Part shown: piece after piece, positions 1-9,842 of the stretch
Layout: each line of letters opens with the position of its first letter
Position numbering within the stretch: the first letter of the stretch is position 1
Source of the DNA: Paracoccus onubensis
GTDB lineage: Bacteria > Pseudomonadota > Alphaproteobacteria > Rhodobacterales > Rhodobacteraceae
Assembly (NCBI RefSeq): GCF_003591515.1
Contig: NZ_QZCG01000003.1
Span: 186,001-250,000, forward strand
Length of the DNA stretch: 64,000 bases
Direction of reading: 5' to 3'
Translations under genes and position numbers: made by a program
Notes under the pieces: model-generated
Databases searched by the model: none
Seen by the model: only the letters and a program-made list of their open reading frames with translations
Told to the model about the DNA's origin: nothing

Positions 1-632
1 GAAATCGAAGCAGATCATCCGCTTGCTGACGGCCCGTGGATATTCGAGCGCGGAACTGTCAAAACGGTGGCACAACAACTCCGGAAACAAGCGCGACAAA
101 GGCGAATTTGCAAGGTAAATTCAATAAATATCCCGCCAGTTGATGCTGTGGGCATCATTTTGTGGATCAGGATATCACCAACATTCATGCGTTGCCCAAA
201 GTAACGAAACGATGAAGGCCTACTCATCTCCGAAGGGGGCGGGGTATCAGTATTGGCCTTGAATTTGAGAAACGGCAATGGCTCCGTCGTCCGGCAAGAA
301 TGACGGTTTCCAACCATGCCAGGTCTCAGGGTCGAGATTTCCCGCCTTCGCTACCGCTGATCGAAGTGCAGCCTTGTGTCGAAACGTCATGCAGGCGGGT
401 GCCGATCTGAAAAGAACCAGCACTTTTACCGGCCCATCGTCAAGGCGTCACGAAGACAAACGCTGCATTCTGCCGTGTTTCGGTACTGAGCTCATTGACC
501 CGCTTGTCATAATCGCCGTTGGCTTTCGTGGATCAGGCGGCGAACAAGTATGAGAAGCAGGGACCGCGCTTCAACTCGATCTGCCCATTGTCGAATATGC
601 GTTTCCCTGCTCCAGAATTGATGCAGGCTGCA
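1..632. other. No recognisable gene at left edge
   Basis: No confident gene was found. Frame 1 is open from the window edge to a stop at 202-204, and frame 2 is open from base 2 to about 118, ending in KGEFAR. Either could be the tail of a gene that starts outside the window, but neither resembles a family I recognise. Several short ORFs on both strands overlap one another and look like noise. The stretch is less GC-rich than most of the window and sits beside a probable foreign gene and an IS relic, so I read it as decayed accessory DNA. Confidence 0.4.
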
Positions 633-1637
633 TCATATTCCCTTTTCGAGTCGGTCCAGGATAAATGCGCGAATCTCTGGATTCACCTTGTAACTGGCGT
701 CTTCAATGCAGGGAATTCTTTCTCTAAAAACTGGCTCATTGCTCATATAGTGTCTACTTAAATACGAATAGAAATCCTTATGGAGCGATATAATCTCTTG
801 TCGTAACTTGTTTTCCAAAAAATAACGCTGATCCTTCACTCCACGGCGATATATTTCATCTGAAATATCAAACAATAATTTGTTGGTAAATTTATTTTTC
901 CCACCATCAAAGTTTTCAACAAGAACCTCCGTAACAGATCTATGTAATCTTTCGTTTCCAGTTGAAAGATTAATGGAATCATTATTCTTAATATTCAAAA
1001 AGAACGCCAAATCCTGAATCAGATCTCCTTCCACGAGACTGGCGCGCTCAAATGGGCGAATGATTATATTGTCACGACCAATAACTTCTTCAGCATTGCG
1101 AAGAAATCTGAGGTGACTTTCATTGAATGTGCGCGCTCGAATTCCATTGACAAATTCCTCTAGAGGCACTCCTCTTCCACCCTTGACTGATTGTCCGTAA
1201 AGGGATTCAAAATAAAGATCTGCGCGGCGTAAATGTAAGATAATTTTCAAACGATGATTGGATAGCCAGTTCTGAATTGCCCGCAAAATATCGCCGGATA
1301 GTGTGGCACGTTGAGGGATCTTAGCACAACGCCCCCATATGACCTCGGTGTATAGAAACAACGAGCTATCATTGAAGCGGCCCGCCGAATAATCGTTAAT
1401 AAATTTCTCTGATTCATCCACAAGACGCGGAACGCGGCCATGATATGCAAAATAAGGAGCGTTGATCCCTGCATCCTGCAAGATTCGATCAACTATATGG
1501 ATAAAATTCCTTCGGAAGGGGAAAATATCAGCATCCGTAAAGAATTCAGGGTGGCGCGTAACGAGATTACCAATTGAGGTAGTGCCGGCTTTGTCAGATC
1601 CAATGCGCAGGTAAGCAACAGGCTTGGAGTTATCCAT
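633..1637 (-). CDS. Sulfotransferase-like protein
   Basis: The 334-residue protein opens with AYLRIGSDKAGTTSIGNL (residues about 8-25). This matches the PAPS 5'-phosphosulfate-binding loop (K-x-GTT-S) of the P-loop sulfotransferase fold. The rest is rich in Arg, Asn and Phe, with no membrane segment or signal peptide, so a cytoplasmic enzyme moving sulfate from PAPS to a sugar or other hydroxyl acceptor is plausible; the acceptor is unknown. The gene is markedly AT-rich with many Asn, Ile and Lys codons, unlike every later gene here. That, plus the adjacent IS relic, points to horizontal acquisition. It stands alone, with no polysaccharide genes nearby. A glycan-modifying enzyme of related fold is possible. 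Confidence 0.6.
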   Translation of the reverse strand: MDNSKPVAYLRIGSDKAGTTSIGNLVTRHPEFFTDADIFPFRRNFIHIVDRILQDAGINAPYFAYHGRVPRLVDESEKFINDYSAGRFNDSSLFLYTEVIWGRCAKIPQRATLSGDILRAIQNWLSNHRLKIILHLRRADLYFESLYGQSVKGGRGVPLEEFVNGIRARTFNESHLRFLRNAEEVIGRDNIIIRPFERASLVEGDLIQDLAFFLNIKNNDSINLSTGNERLHRSVTEVLVENFDGGKNKFTNKLLFDISDEIYRRGVKDQRYFLENKLRQEIISLHKDFYSYLSRHYMSNEPVFRERIPCIEDASYKVNPEIRAFILDRLEKGI

Positions 1638-2026
1638 AAAAACGGATCCACATCATTTTAGTAATTTTCGCATTCAAAAAAAGAGCCAGGGATCGTTCCT
1701 CGACCCATGCTAGACTATATTTTTTATATGAGTTTGCAACCCCACCCTGATGTTGCTGCAACAGAGCGTGAGGGCGACCTCGGCCTTGGTAGGGGTTCCC
1801 GTCGCTGAATGAAACGCCATGGAGCCCTTCATTGGCAGATGGCCTTCAGCACAGCGCTTTCGATCACGATGTCTGCATTGGTATATTTCCAGAATGCGAT
1901 GAGTAACTTGCGCCACTGTAGTCGTCTTCTTGAAGCGCCCCGGTCTCGGAACAGGCGTGCCTTGCGGCAAGCCACACTCGCACATAGCTCGGCACGGGGA
2001 TCATGCCGACAATCCGTGGATCAACC
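1638..2026. other. Gap between sulfotransferase-like gene and IS relic
   Basis: This stretch is about 390 bases. Its first 90 bases are AT-rich and probably hold the promoter of the minus-strand sulfotransferase-like gene. The remainder has overlapping short ORFs on both strands (1710-1985 minus, 1809-2162 plus). None has a recognisable domain or a convincing ribosome binding site. Some of it may be transposase debris, but I cannot place it in a family. Confidence 0.35.
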
Positions 2027-2571
2027 GCGCAGATGGCGCGTCTGGAGCCCTACTTCCCGAAGTCCCACGGCAAACCGCGTGTTGATGATCGACGCCACCT
2101 GCCTGAAGGCCCATCGCACGGCGTCCAGTCCGGGCGTCAAAAAAGGGGGCGTGGCCGCCTAATCGGTCCCACCAAAGGAGGGATGAACACCAAGCTGCAC
2201 GCGATCTGCGACAGCCAAGGTCGTCCACTCAACCTCTTTGTCTCGGCCGGGCAGGTCAGCGACTACATTGGCGCACGGGCGCTTCCGAAGGTCGACTGGC
2301 TGCTTGGGGATCGCGGCTACGCCGACTGGTTCCGGGAAGCCCTGCAAGACAAGCGGATACCCGCCTGCATCCCCGGCCGCAAACAGCGCAAGACGCCTGT
2401 GAAGTATGACAGGTGCCGCTACAAACGTCGCAACCATATCGAGATCATGTTCGGAAGGCTCAAGGACTGGCGGTGCGTGGCAACCTGTGACGACAGGTGT
2501 CCGAAAGTCTTCCTATCCGCCATCGCTCTCGCAGCCATCGTCATCTACTGGCTATCAGTCCTGAGCCTAGC
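2027..2571 (+). pseudogene. IS5-family transposase, internally deleted and frameshifted
   Basis: Recognisable IS5-family (IS427-like) segments appear in order but in different frames. The N-terminal piece MARLEPYFPKSHGKPRVDDR starts near 2033. It is followed at once by MIDATCLKAHRTASS in another frame, then GRLIGPTKGGMNTKLHA, LLGDRGY and RNHIEIMFGRLKDWR back in the first frame. The middle of the usual N-terminal half, between PRVDDR and the DDE motif MIDAT, is missing. The junction falls on gtgttgatgatcg, which encodes both flanking motifs, so deletion between short direct repeats is likely. A second frameshift falls in the A6G5 run near 2143. The element cannot make an active transposase. 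I did not identify its terminal inverted repeats. Confidence 0.8.
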
Positions 2572-2693
2572 AGTCGCGGCCCGTGGCAGTTTGACCCGCC
2601 CGTCACGACAGAGGTGCCGGACGACCTGTGCCGTCCAGCTAGAGCGTGCCGCGCTGAGCGGGAAACGCCGGTTATTTGCGTCCCGCGATGGCC

Positions 2694-2740
2694 GGGGACG
2701 CTGCCCCCGGATCCCCGAGGTATTTGGACAAAGAAGAAGG
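2694..2740 (+). repeat. Dispersed intergenic repeat, copy A
   Basis: The core at 2709-2740 (ending TATTTGGACAAAGAAGAAGG) recurs almost unchanged in reverse orientation at 26974-27004 and in degraded form at 54724-54756. All three copies are intergenic. The element resembles short GC-rich intergenic repeats seen from memory in Rhodobacteraceae; its function is unknown. Here it lies between the IS relic and the 3' end of the minus-strand cassette, in a 270-base stretch that otherwise holds nothing recognisable. Confidence 0.6.
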
Positions 2741-2841
2741 AGGGGAAGCGAATTCGGGCGGGCGCGACATGCTATAACATACCGGATTCGCAGGATGATT
2801 TTTCCAGATGTATTTGTCCAGCCGAACCGGGTGGTCCGTTA

Positions 2842-3618
2842 TCACCGATGATATGGCGGAATGCCTTGGCCCGCCGGGGTGTCCTTGTACTCGACCACTT
2901 CCCCTGCTGCGTTCAGGTGAACCCTCTTGCCGGTGTAGCGTTGCATTCCAAGGAAGACCCGAGCCCAATCGGCAACCGCCAGACCGATATTCCCGTTCAC
3001 ATCGCTGGTCGAACGTCCGTCATTGATATAGGTCCTGAAGATTTTTTCTCGGCCGGGGATGTCCCAATTGTACAGATATCTTAGGTAACTCAGTACTGTT
3101 CCCGGAGCTTTCATGCCTGAGATGGCTTTTTCAATCCGGTCGAAAGCGAGCCGATCGCCCCATAGCGCAAGATAAAATGCATAACTTTGCTTCTGTTCAT
3201 CCTGAGCGATTTCTTCTGGTGACGGAAGAGTTTTGAAGCGCGCAGACAGTTCCTCTCGCATATCAAGTTCAGGAAACTCGCGTCGCAAGACTACTATAAT
3301 GCCTCCGGCAATGGGTTTGTCCGAAGCGATAAGTCGGCGCATTGCGTCATGCACTTTGCGTTGCACTGCGGGGGAGGCTTTATCGATATAGTCGACCGCC
3401 ACCCATAGATAACCCGTATCCCAGTTGGTATGCGAATAAGTGCCAATGCCGTCACTGTAATAGTCAAGGACCGCGATTTTACAGTTCTGGTCATATGTAT
3501 CGCCATAGAAATCGTCATTTGGCCATAGGGTCATGACCGGATCGCGCGGATTCGTGTGGGGAACATATTCCACCACCTCTATCGGACAATGTTGCGTCAG
3601 ATAATCAATATCAGCCAT
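2842..3618 (-). CDS. Unknown protein of the DUF4123 cassette
   Basis: This 258-residue protein is not recognised. It has no signal peptide, membrane segment or cysteine motif. The N-terminal half is rich in Asp and Tyr and the C-terminal half looks helical. I chose the ATG at 3618 (MADIDYL). It overlaps the stop of the upstream metallopeptidase gene by eight bases (ATGGCTGA), the same coupling used at the other junction in this cassette. Last position after a DUF4123 gene and a putative effector is where an immunity protein or second cargo is often encoded. A soluble protein with no export signal would not easily neutralise a periplasmic effector, so immunity is only one option. Confidence 0.6.
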   Translation of the reverse strand: MADIDYLTQHCPIEVVEYVPHTNPRDPVMTLWPNDDFYGDTYDQNCKIAVLDYYSDGIGTYSHTNWDTGYLWVAVDYIDKASPAVQRKVHDAMRRLIASDKPIAGGIIVVLRREFPELDMREELSARFKTLPSPEEIAQDEQKQSYAFYLALWGDRLAFDRIEKAISGMKAPGTVLSYLRYLYNWDIPGREKIFRTYINDGRSTSDVNGNIGLAVADWARVFLGMQRYTGKRVHLNAAGEVVEYKDTPAGQGIPPYHR

Positions 3619-4918
3619 TACGGTTAGCGTCCTTATGTCGCAACGCACCTGCACGGCAGGTATCCCACTGCTTTTTGCGAAGGAAAAGTTGTTCGCGGAA
3701 CGCGGGCCAATAGCCCATCAGGTTCAAGGGATCCCGTGACATGATGGCAATCCGGTTTCGTTCGACCCCGACGGGCTTTCCTGCGGTGATGATTGCCGGT
3801 TCGGTATTGGTCGCGGGCTCGTCCATGACCGTCCGGTTGACAGAGTTCCTCAGATGCGGGGGAAGCTCGGTGCAATTCGGGTCATGGGGGTGACGGAGCC
3901 CTAAAACATGGCCTATTTCATGGGCCATGATGGCGTAGGTATCCTCCAGCCCGTAGCCCGAGACGGTCGCGTCAGTGAAATCCTTGAAGCAGAATGCCGG
4001 GCTCATGCCGACTTCAGGAACTGAACCGTTTGCCAGAGCAACTGCATCCGTCGGAACATAGTACAAGACAGGCAACCGCCCAGGGAAGCGCGCTGCTGTA
4101 ACCCTTTCCACTATTGCCGCAAGATCCTTGGCAAAGATGAGATCATCGTTGAAAAAGGGCGTCAGGGCATCGCCTGCGACATCACCATATCCGTCCGAGA
4201 ACATCGGCGGAATTTGCTCTTCGGTCAGGTTCACGCGATATTCTGCTTCCTTGGCCGCCATACCCACATTGCCGCCCATATTGATATCTCCGGCATCCTG
4301 GAGCCTGAAGCTGATCAGGGCGTGTTTGAAGGCGGCATTAAGGACCTTTTCCATCGCGGATATGCTGTATCCGACCGAACGCGTTCTGGGTGTGACGACG
4401 CTTCCGACAACAGCCCTGATCTGGATCGGGGCATAACAGACCACGTGAACCCAGCCGATATCCGCGCCGTCGCATCTGACCTTGATCGTCGTTTCGCCCT
4501 CGGCAAGCCCGCGCAGTCGGAATATCGCGTTATTGGATGCGATCCCGGGGGTCGTGATCTCGATAATTCCGTCCGGCACGGTCTCGAAGGTGCAATTGGC
4601 AAGGCAGCCATTTCCGGACTGGCCCTCGAAACCGATCTCCAGTTCCACCTCTTGCTGCAGTCCAACCGAGGCCCAGGCAGCACCATCCTGGGTATAGCGA
4701 TCCGATGGCGCCGTTTTACCTTTCTCGGGAGGAACCCAATATTCCCCGGTACCCCGCTGGTTCACCAGATTCGTGCGCGGATCGAATCCCTTGACCCGCT
4801 CGGGGCGCGAGGAGCCCTGAAAGGTGCTGACCAGGGGGCAGCAGGTCGCGATCGATGACACATTGCCGGACGGAGGCTCGCCTTTCGGGGCCGCCGGTGG
4901 CGTTTGTTCATCACGCAT
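3611..4918 (-). CDS. Metzincin-type metallopeptidase with Ig-like region, putative secreted effector
   Basis: The 435-residue protein carries HEIGHVLGLRH near residue 333, the zinc-binding metzincin motif HExxHxxGxxH, followed about 68 residues later by the Met-turn-like NLMGYW. Both features support an active zinc endopeptidase. Residues about 80-165 look like a bacterial Ig-like (BIG2-type) beta domain. There is no classical signal peptide, which fits export by a contractile system rather than Sec. The ATG at 4918 (MRDEQ) is preferred to a TTG two codons earlier, because it gives an eight-base overlap with the upstream DUF4123 gene. That neighbour is the main reason to propose a T6SS cargo role. 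The alternative is a surface peptidase of unknown export. Confidence 0.75.
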   Translation of the reverse strand: MRDEQTPPAAPKGEPPSGNVSSIATCCPLVSTFQGSSRPERVKGFDPRTNLVNQRGTGEYWVPPEKGKTAPSDRYTQDGAAWASVGLQQEVELEIGFEGQSGNGCLANCTFETVPDGIIEITTPGIASNNAIFRLRGLAEGETTIKVRCDGADIGWVHVVCYAPIQIRAVVGSVVTPRTRSVGYSISAMEKVLNAAFKHALISFRLQDAGDINMGGNVGMAAKEAEYRVNLTEEQIPPMFSDGYGDVAGDALTPFFNDDLIFAKDLAAIVERVTAARFPGRLPVLYYVPTDAVALANGSVPEVGMSPAFCFKDFTDATVSGYGLEDTYAIMAHEIGHVLGLRHPHDPNCTELPPHLRNSVNRTVMDEPATNTEPAIITAGKPVGVERNRIAIMSRDPLNLMGYWPAFREQLFLRKKQWDTCRAGALRHKDANRNG

Positions 4919-6287
4919 AGTCAAAACTCCTCAGCATTTCCCAGCCTTGCCGACTGGTCGCATGCCAGTCTCGCGCAGCACCCGGCGTTGCGCCACGAAA
5001 GGGATCGTCGAAAAAGCGATAGCCCAGGAACAGGCTGATCAGGGTAATCAGGGGCACAAGCGCGGATGGCGCCCTGCGGCTTGTGGTATCGGCTTCGACC
5101 AGACGCGACATGCGGGCGACGGCCGGCATATCGCTGTCGGCAATATGTCGGGCCAACAGTGGCGACAATTCGGTTTCGTCGATTTGTGGAAGGCCGTCGC
5201 CTTGCAGAAGCGGGTCGTCAAGAATGTCCTGACGCGCGCGCAGCATCGCCGGCAGATGAGAGCGGAGCCAGGCTTCGGCAAAGACCCCTTGCATGGCGCG
5301 ATGGCGTCCTGTGCCCTGCGTTTTCAGAACCGCATCGATTTCCGGAAAAATATTCGTTTGCCCGAACCATCCGCCAAGATAGTGCATGAGATGCGCCAGC
5401 TGGGAAAACTCGTCCTTCAGGGTAAAGCGGTGCTGCCTGCCGATCGTCACGACGTGCTGGCCGATCCGCTCCTGCGCGGCATGGCCGATATCCGACAGGT
5501 TCGGATAAGAGCCGCTCAGCCAGTTACCGATGACACTTCCCAAGGCAGCAAATCCGACGTCATTCAGGGCAGCCCGATCACGCGGTTCAAGGATAAGCGG
5601 CGATCGGCTGCGCAGAGCGGTAACCTTCCCGGTCGGGGCGAAGCGATGCATCCGGTCATGCGCAGTGGCGGCGTACCAGATAATTGGCGTACCCGAACGG
5701 GTATGGCAAAGCCGTTCGATAAACTCGCTGCGGTGCAGATTGGCCTTGAACAGCGCCGCTGTCGTCCGGGGATCCCAAAAGCGTAAGAAAATCGAGGGAT
5801 CGGAATCCGGATCCGGGCAGACTTTGGTCAGGCCGCGCAGATGCGAACGGAGCTCTGAGTAAGAGGCATGGGTTTTCAGAAATATTCCGGTGAGTGGCGC
5901 GGCTTCGCGACTGAACATCGATTCCAGAAAACGCGCGCGAATGCGTCCCTCGACGCCAAGAGCCAGCAGCCACGGGCCATATTCGTCCCGGGCGGTGCCG
6001 GTCGTGAAAAATGGGGCGGCGGACAGCGTTTCCTGATAGGTTTCAAGGTCATTGGCACCCAGATGCTGCTGTCGGGTTGCGCCATCCATTACGACGTAAA
6101 GTTGCTCACCCGGCGAAAACTCGCAGAAATCCGGATATAACGGCCCCGGGCAGGCCGGACGGTCCCAGAATGGAACACCGGTCTGATCCTGGAACTGAAA
6201 AGGGATTTCAGTGTGGTTCAGCGACAGGCTGTCGGTCGTGTGCGGGGGCAATTGTCGGGTCAATGGTGATGGACCGGGAAATGGCAT
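4911..6287 (-). CDS. DUF4123-type T6SS effector adaptor
   Basis: Residues about 45-175 of this 458-residue protein match the DUF4123 pattern: a strand-Asp-Gly opening (LYVVMDGA), GPWLLAL, then GIFLKTHASYSELRSHLRG and FLRFWDPRTTAAL. DUF4123 proteins act as chaperones that load effectors onto VgrG spikes of the type VI secretion system. The C-terminal half is family-variable, and a single hydrophobic stretch (LVPLITLISLFLGY) lies near residues 410-425. The gene is first in a three-gene minus-strand operon and overlaps the metallopeptidase gene by eight bases, so the two are probably made together. No VgrG, Hcp or sheath gene is in the window, so the apparatus would have to be elsewhere in the genome. 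Confidence 0.7.
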   Translation of the reverse strand: MPFPGPSPLTRQLPPHTTDSLSLNHTEIPFQFQDQTGVPFWDRPACPGPLYPDFCEFSPGEQLYVVMDGATRQQHLGANDLETYQETLSAAPFFTTGTARDEYGPWLLALGVEGRIRARFLESMFSREAAPLTGIFLKTHASYSELRSHLRGLTKVCPDPDSDPSIFLRFWDPRTTAALFKANLHRSEFIERLCHTRSGTPIIWYAATAHDRMHRFAPTGKVTALRSRSPLILEPRDRAALNDVGFAALGSVIGNWLSGSYPNLSDIGHAAQERIGQHVVTIGRQHRFTLKDEFSQLAHLMHYLGGWFGQTNIFPEIDAVLKTQGTGRHRAMQGVFAEAWLRSHLPAMLRARQDILDDPLLQGDGLPQIDETELSPLLARHIADSDMPAVARMSRLVEADTTSRRAPSALVPLITLISLFLGYRFFDDPFRGATPGAARDWHATSRQGWEMLRSFDYA

Positions 6288-6486
6288 AAGTTAAGCAATG
6301 GTTGAAAGCTCGGGTATCACTTTGCCCGAAGCTTGTCAGCATCCGTAATGGCTGTCAATTATGCAAGGATCCCGGTCTTCTGCGCTGGTGGCGAGATATC
6401 GTGAAGCATTTATCGCCATGATCCGATTTAAGCGCGTCCTATCCTGATATGAGACAATAACCGTTAAAGGGAAGCCTCCGCGTCTT

Positions 6487-7423
6487 TCAGCGGTTCTGCC
6501 AGAGGGCGGCGTGACGGTTGACGTCCTTGTACAGAAGATAGCGGAACCGGCCCGGCCCGCCCGCATAGCAGGCCTGTGGGCAGAAGGCGCGCAGCCACAT
6601 GAAATCACCCGGGCCGACCTCGGCCCAGTCGCGGTTTAGGCGATAGACGGCCTTGCCCTCCAGCACGAACAGGCCATGTTCCATCACATGGGTCTCGGCG
6701 AAGGGGATCGAGCCGCCGGGCTGCAGCGTGACGACGGTGATATGCATGTCATGGCGCAGATCGGCCGGATCCATGAACCGCGTCGTGGCCCAGGCGCCAT
6801 CCGTATCGGGCATGGCGGAAGGATCGATATCCTGTTCCTGCGCGATGATCGGATCGGGCCGGTCGACGCCCTTGCAGGGCTGCCAGCGTTTGCGCCACCA
6901 GTGAAAGCCGGTCTCGCCGGACGCACGGTTATGCACCTGCCACGGCGTGCCCGGGGGGATATAGGCGAAACCGCCGGGCGTCAGATCATGCGCCGTCCCG
7001 TCGATGGTGACACGCAGAGCCCCTGCGGTCACGAAGATCGCATGTTCGATTTCGGGATCGTCATCGGGCTGATCGCTGCCACCGCCTTCGGCCAGTTCCA
7101 CGATATACTGGCTGAAGGTTTCGGCAAAACCCGAAAGCGGGCGGGCCAGCACCCACATGCGCATGCCTTCCCAGCCGGGCAGATAGCTGGTGACGATATC
7201 GCGCATCACGGAGCGCGGGACGATCGCATAGGCATCGGTGAAAACTGCCGTGTCGGTGGTCAGACCGCTCTGCGGCGGCAGGCCGGCAACCGGTCCGGCA
7301 TAGGGAACGGCACGGGGCTGTTTGCGGGGAATCTGCGCGATATCATCACGAGGGGCGCCCTCCGGGGGCATATCAGTCATGGACGGTGCCTGCTCGGGCA
7401 TTCCGGCTTCTTTTTCGATAGGA

Positions 7424-7431
<8 letters not shown>
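6487..7431 (-). CDS. allE: (S)-ureidoglycine aminohydrolase
   Basis: Two cupin domains (residues about 75-180 and 225-305) include the C-terminal blocks PGGSIPFAETHVMEHGL, YRLNRDWAEVGPGDFMWL and QACYAGGPGRFRYLLYKDVNRH. These are characteristic of the manganese enzyme that converts (S)-ureidoglycine to (S)-ureidoglycolate and ammonia in allantoin breakdown. At 314 residues it is about 35 longer than usual, from a Pro-rich N-terminus. The ATG at 7431 overlaps the dctA stop by eight bases, so translational coupling supports it, though MPEQ or MTDM further in could also serve. Allantoate amidohydrolase and ureidoglycolate enzymes are not in the window. Co-transcription with the DctA-type carrier suggests the carrier brings in a ureide or a product. 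Confidence 0.85.
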
Positions 7432-8755
<1,324 letters not shown>

Positions 8756-8893
8756 ATTCCGTCCTCCCTAAACGGGCGGCCTGGTACGGAAGACCGACAT
8801 TGCACGAACTATCGGCAGGCACCGCCTTGCCGAATGGGCCGCGTCCGTCCGGATACCCTGACAGGCCGCTTTTTAATTGGGGGGATATTGGTC

Positions 8894-8922
8894 AATTCGA
8901 TATTTGAGTCTAATATCGAATT
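8894..8922. promoter_or_regulatory. LysR-type operator: perfect 11-bp inverted repeat
   Basis: AATTCGATATT and AATATCGAATT form a perfect inverted repeat with a seven-base spacer. The outer part keeps a T-N11-A layout typical of LysR-type regulators. It lies 25 bases before the LysR start and about 140 bases upstream of dctA, in an AT-rich divergent intergenic region. A further half-site (TTTCGATAT) runs into the LysR start codon, so the regulator probably represses itself and controls dctA-allE. Confidence 0.7.
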
Positions 8923-8946
8923 ATTACATATCTATTCGGTTTCGAT

Positions 8947-9831
8947 ATGAGAATACGTCAGCTGCAATGTTTCGTGGTTCTGGCCGAGGAATCCAATTTC
9001 ACTCGCGCAGCCAGACGGCTACATATGTCTCAACCACCATTAAGCACGCTAATTCAGTCGCTTGAGCGCGAGGTTGATGCCGCTCTGATCAATCGCACCA
9101 GTCGCAGGATGACTCTGACCCGCGCGGGCGAAGCATTTCTTCAGCGTGCCCGCAACATCCTGGCCCAGCACGAGCGAAGCCTGCTGGAAATTCGGGAAAT
9201 CAATGCCGGGCAGGACGGATTGATCGAGATCGGCACGACCGGATCCATCCTGCGCGGCGGCCTGGCCGATCTGCTGGCCGGGTTCTGCCGCGATCATCCG
9301 CGAATCACGGTGCGGATCCATGAACAATCGCCCGCCATACAGATCAGCGAGGTGATCAGCCGCCGCGCCGATGTCAGTTTCAACCGTTCGATTCCCTCAG
9401 ACGATGAACTGACCTATGAATTCGCCTGGCGCGAGGAGCTTGTCGCATTGCTGCCCGAGGATCATCCTGCCGCCGGTCAGGAAAGCGTCTCGCTTTGGGA
9501 TCTGCGCGATGATCCGCATGTAATCCTGCGGCCGGACAGTTCGGATTTCGCCGCCCATGTCATGTCCCATATTTCCTCGAGTGGTTATCGGGCCAGAATT
9601 TCCCAGCAAGTCATGGACGCGCAATCCATTCCCAGCCTGATCGTCGCGGGTTTTGGCGTCAGCGTGGTTCCTGCGGCGATTGCCAGATTGACCACCGGGC
9701 CGCTGGTCTTTCTGCCCATCCACCCGGATCCGCCGGTTTCGGATGTATTCGCCGTCTATCGCCAGCATGACCGGACGCCTGCTTTGAACAGCTTTCTGGC
9801 CGCGATGCGTGAAGTGCTTGCGACAGGCTGA
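8947..9831 (+). CDS. LysR-family transcriptional regulator
   Basis: The 294-residue protein has an N-terminal winged helix-turn-helix (MRIRQLQCFVVLAEESNFTR, then AARRLHMSQPPLS, residues 1-60) and a LysR substrate-binding domain (about 88-290). The opening FVVLAEESNFTRAARRLH and SQPPLSTLIQSLE are typical of the CatR/BenM-like branch. It is transcribed divergently from dctA-allE, with a perfect 11-bp inverted repeat between them, so it most likely controls that operon in response to a ureide or dicarboxylate. It converges with the GntR gene, whose 3' end is 11 bases away on the other strand. The inducer cannot be told from sequence. Confidence 0.9.
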   Translation: MRIRQLQCFVVLAEESNFTRAARRLHMSQPPLSTLIQSLEREVDAALINRTSRRMTLTRAGEAFLQRARNILAQHERSLLEIREINAGQDGLIEIGTTGSILRGGLADLLAGFCRDHPRITVRIHEQSPAIQISEVISRRADVSFNRSIPSDDELTYEFAWREELVALLPEDHPAAGQESVSLWDLRDDPHVILRPDSSDFAAHVMSHISSSGYRARISQQVMDAQSIPSLIVAGFGVSVVPAAIARLTTGPLVFLPIHPDPPVSDVFAVYRQHDRTPALNSFLAAMREVLATG

Positions 9832-9842
9832 GTCGACGAATC

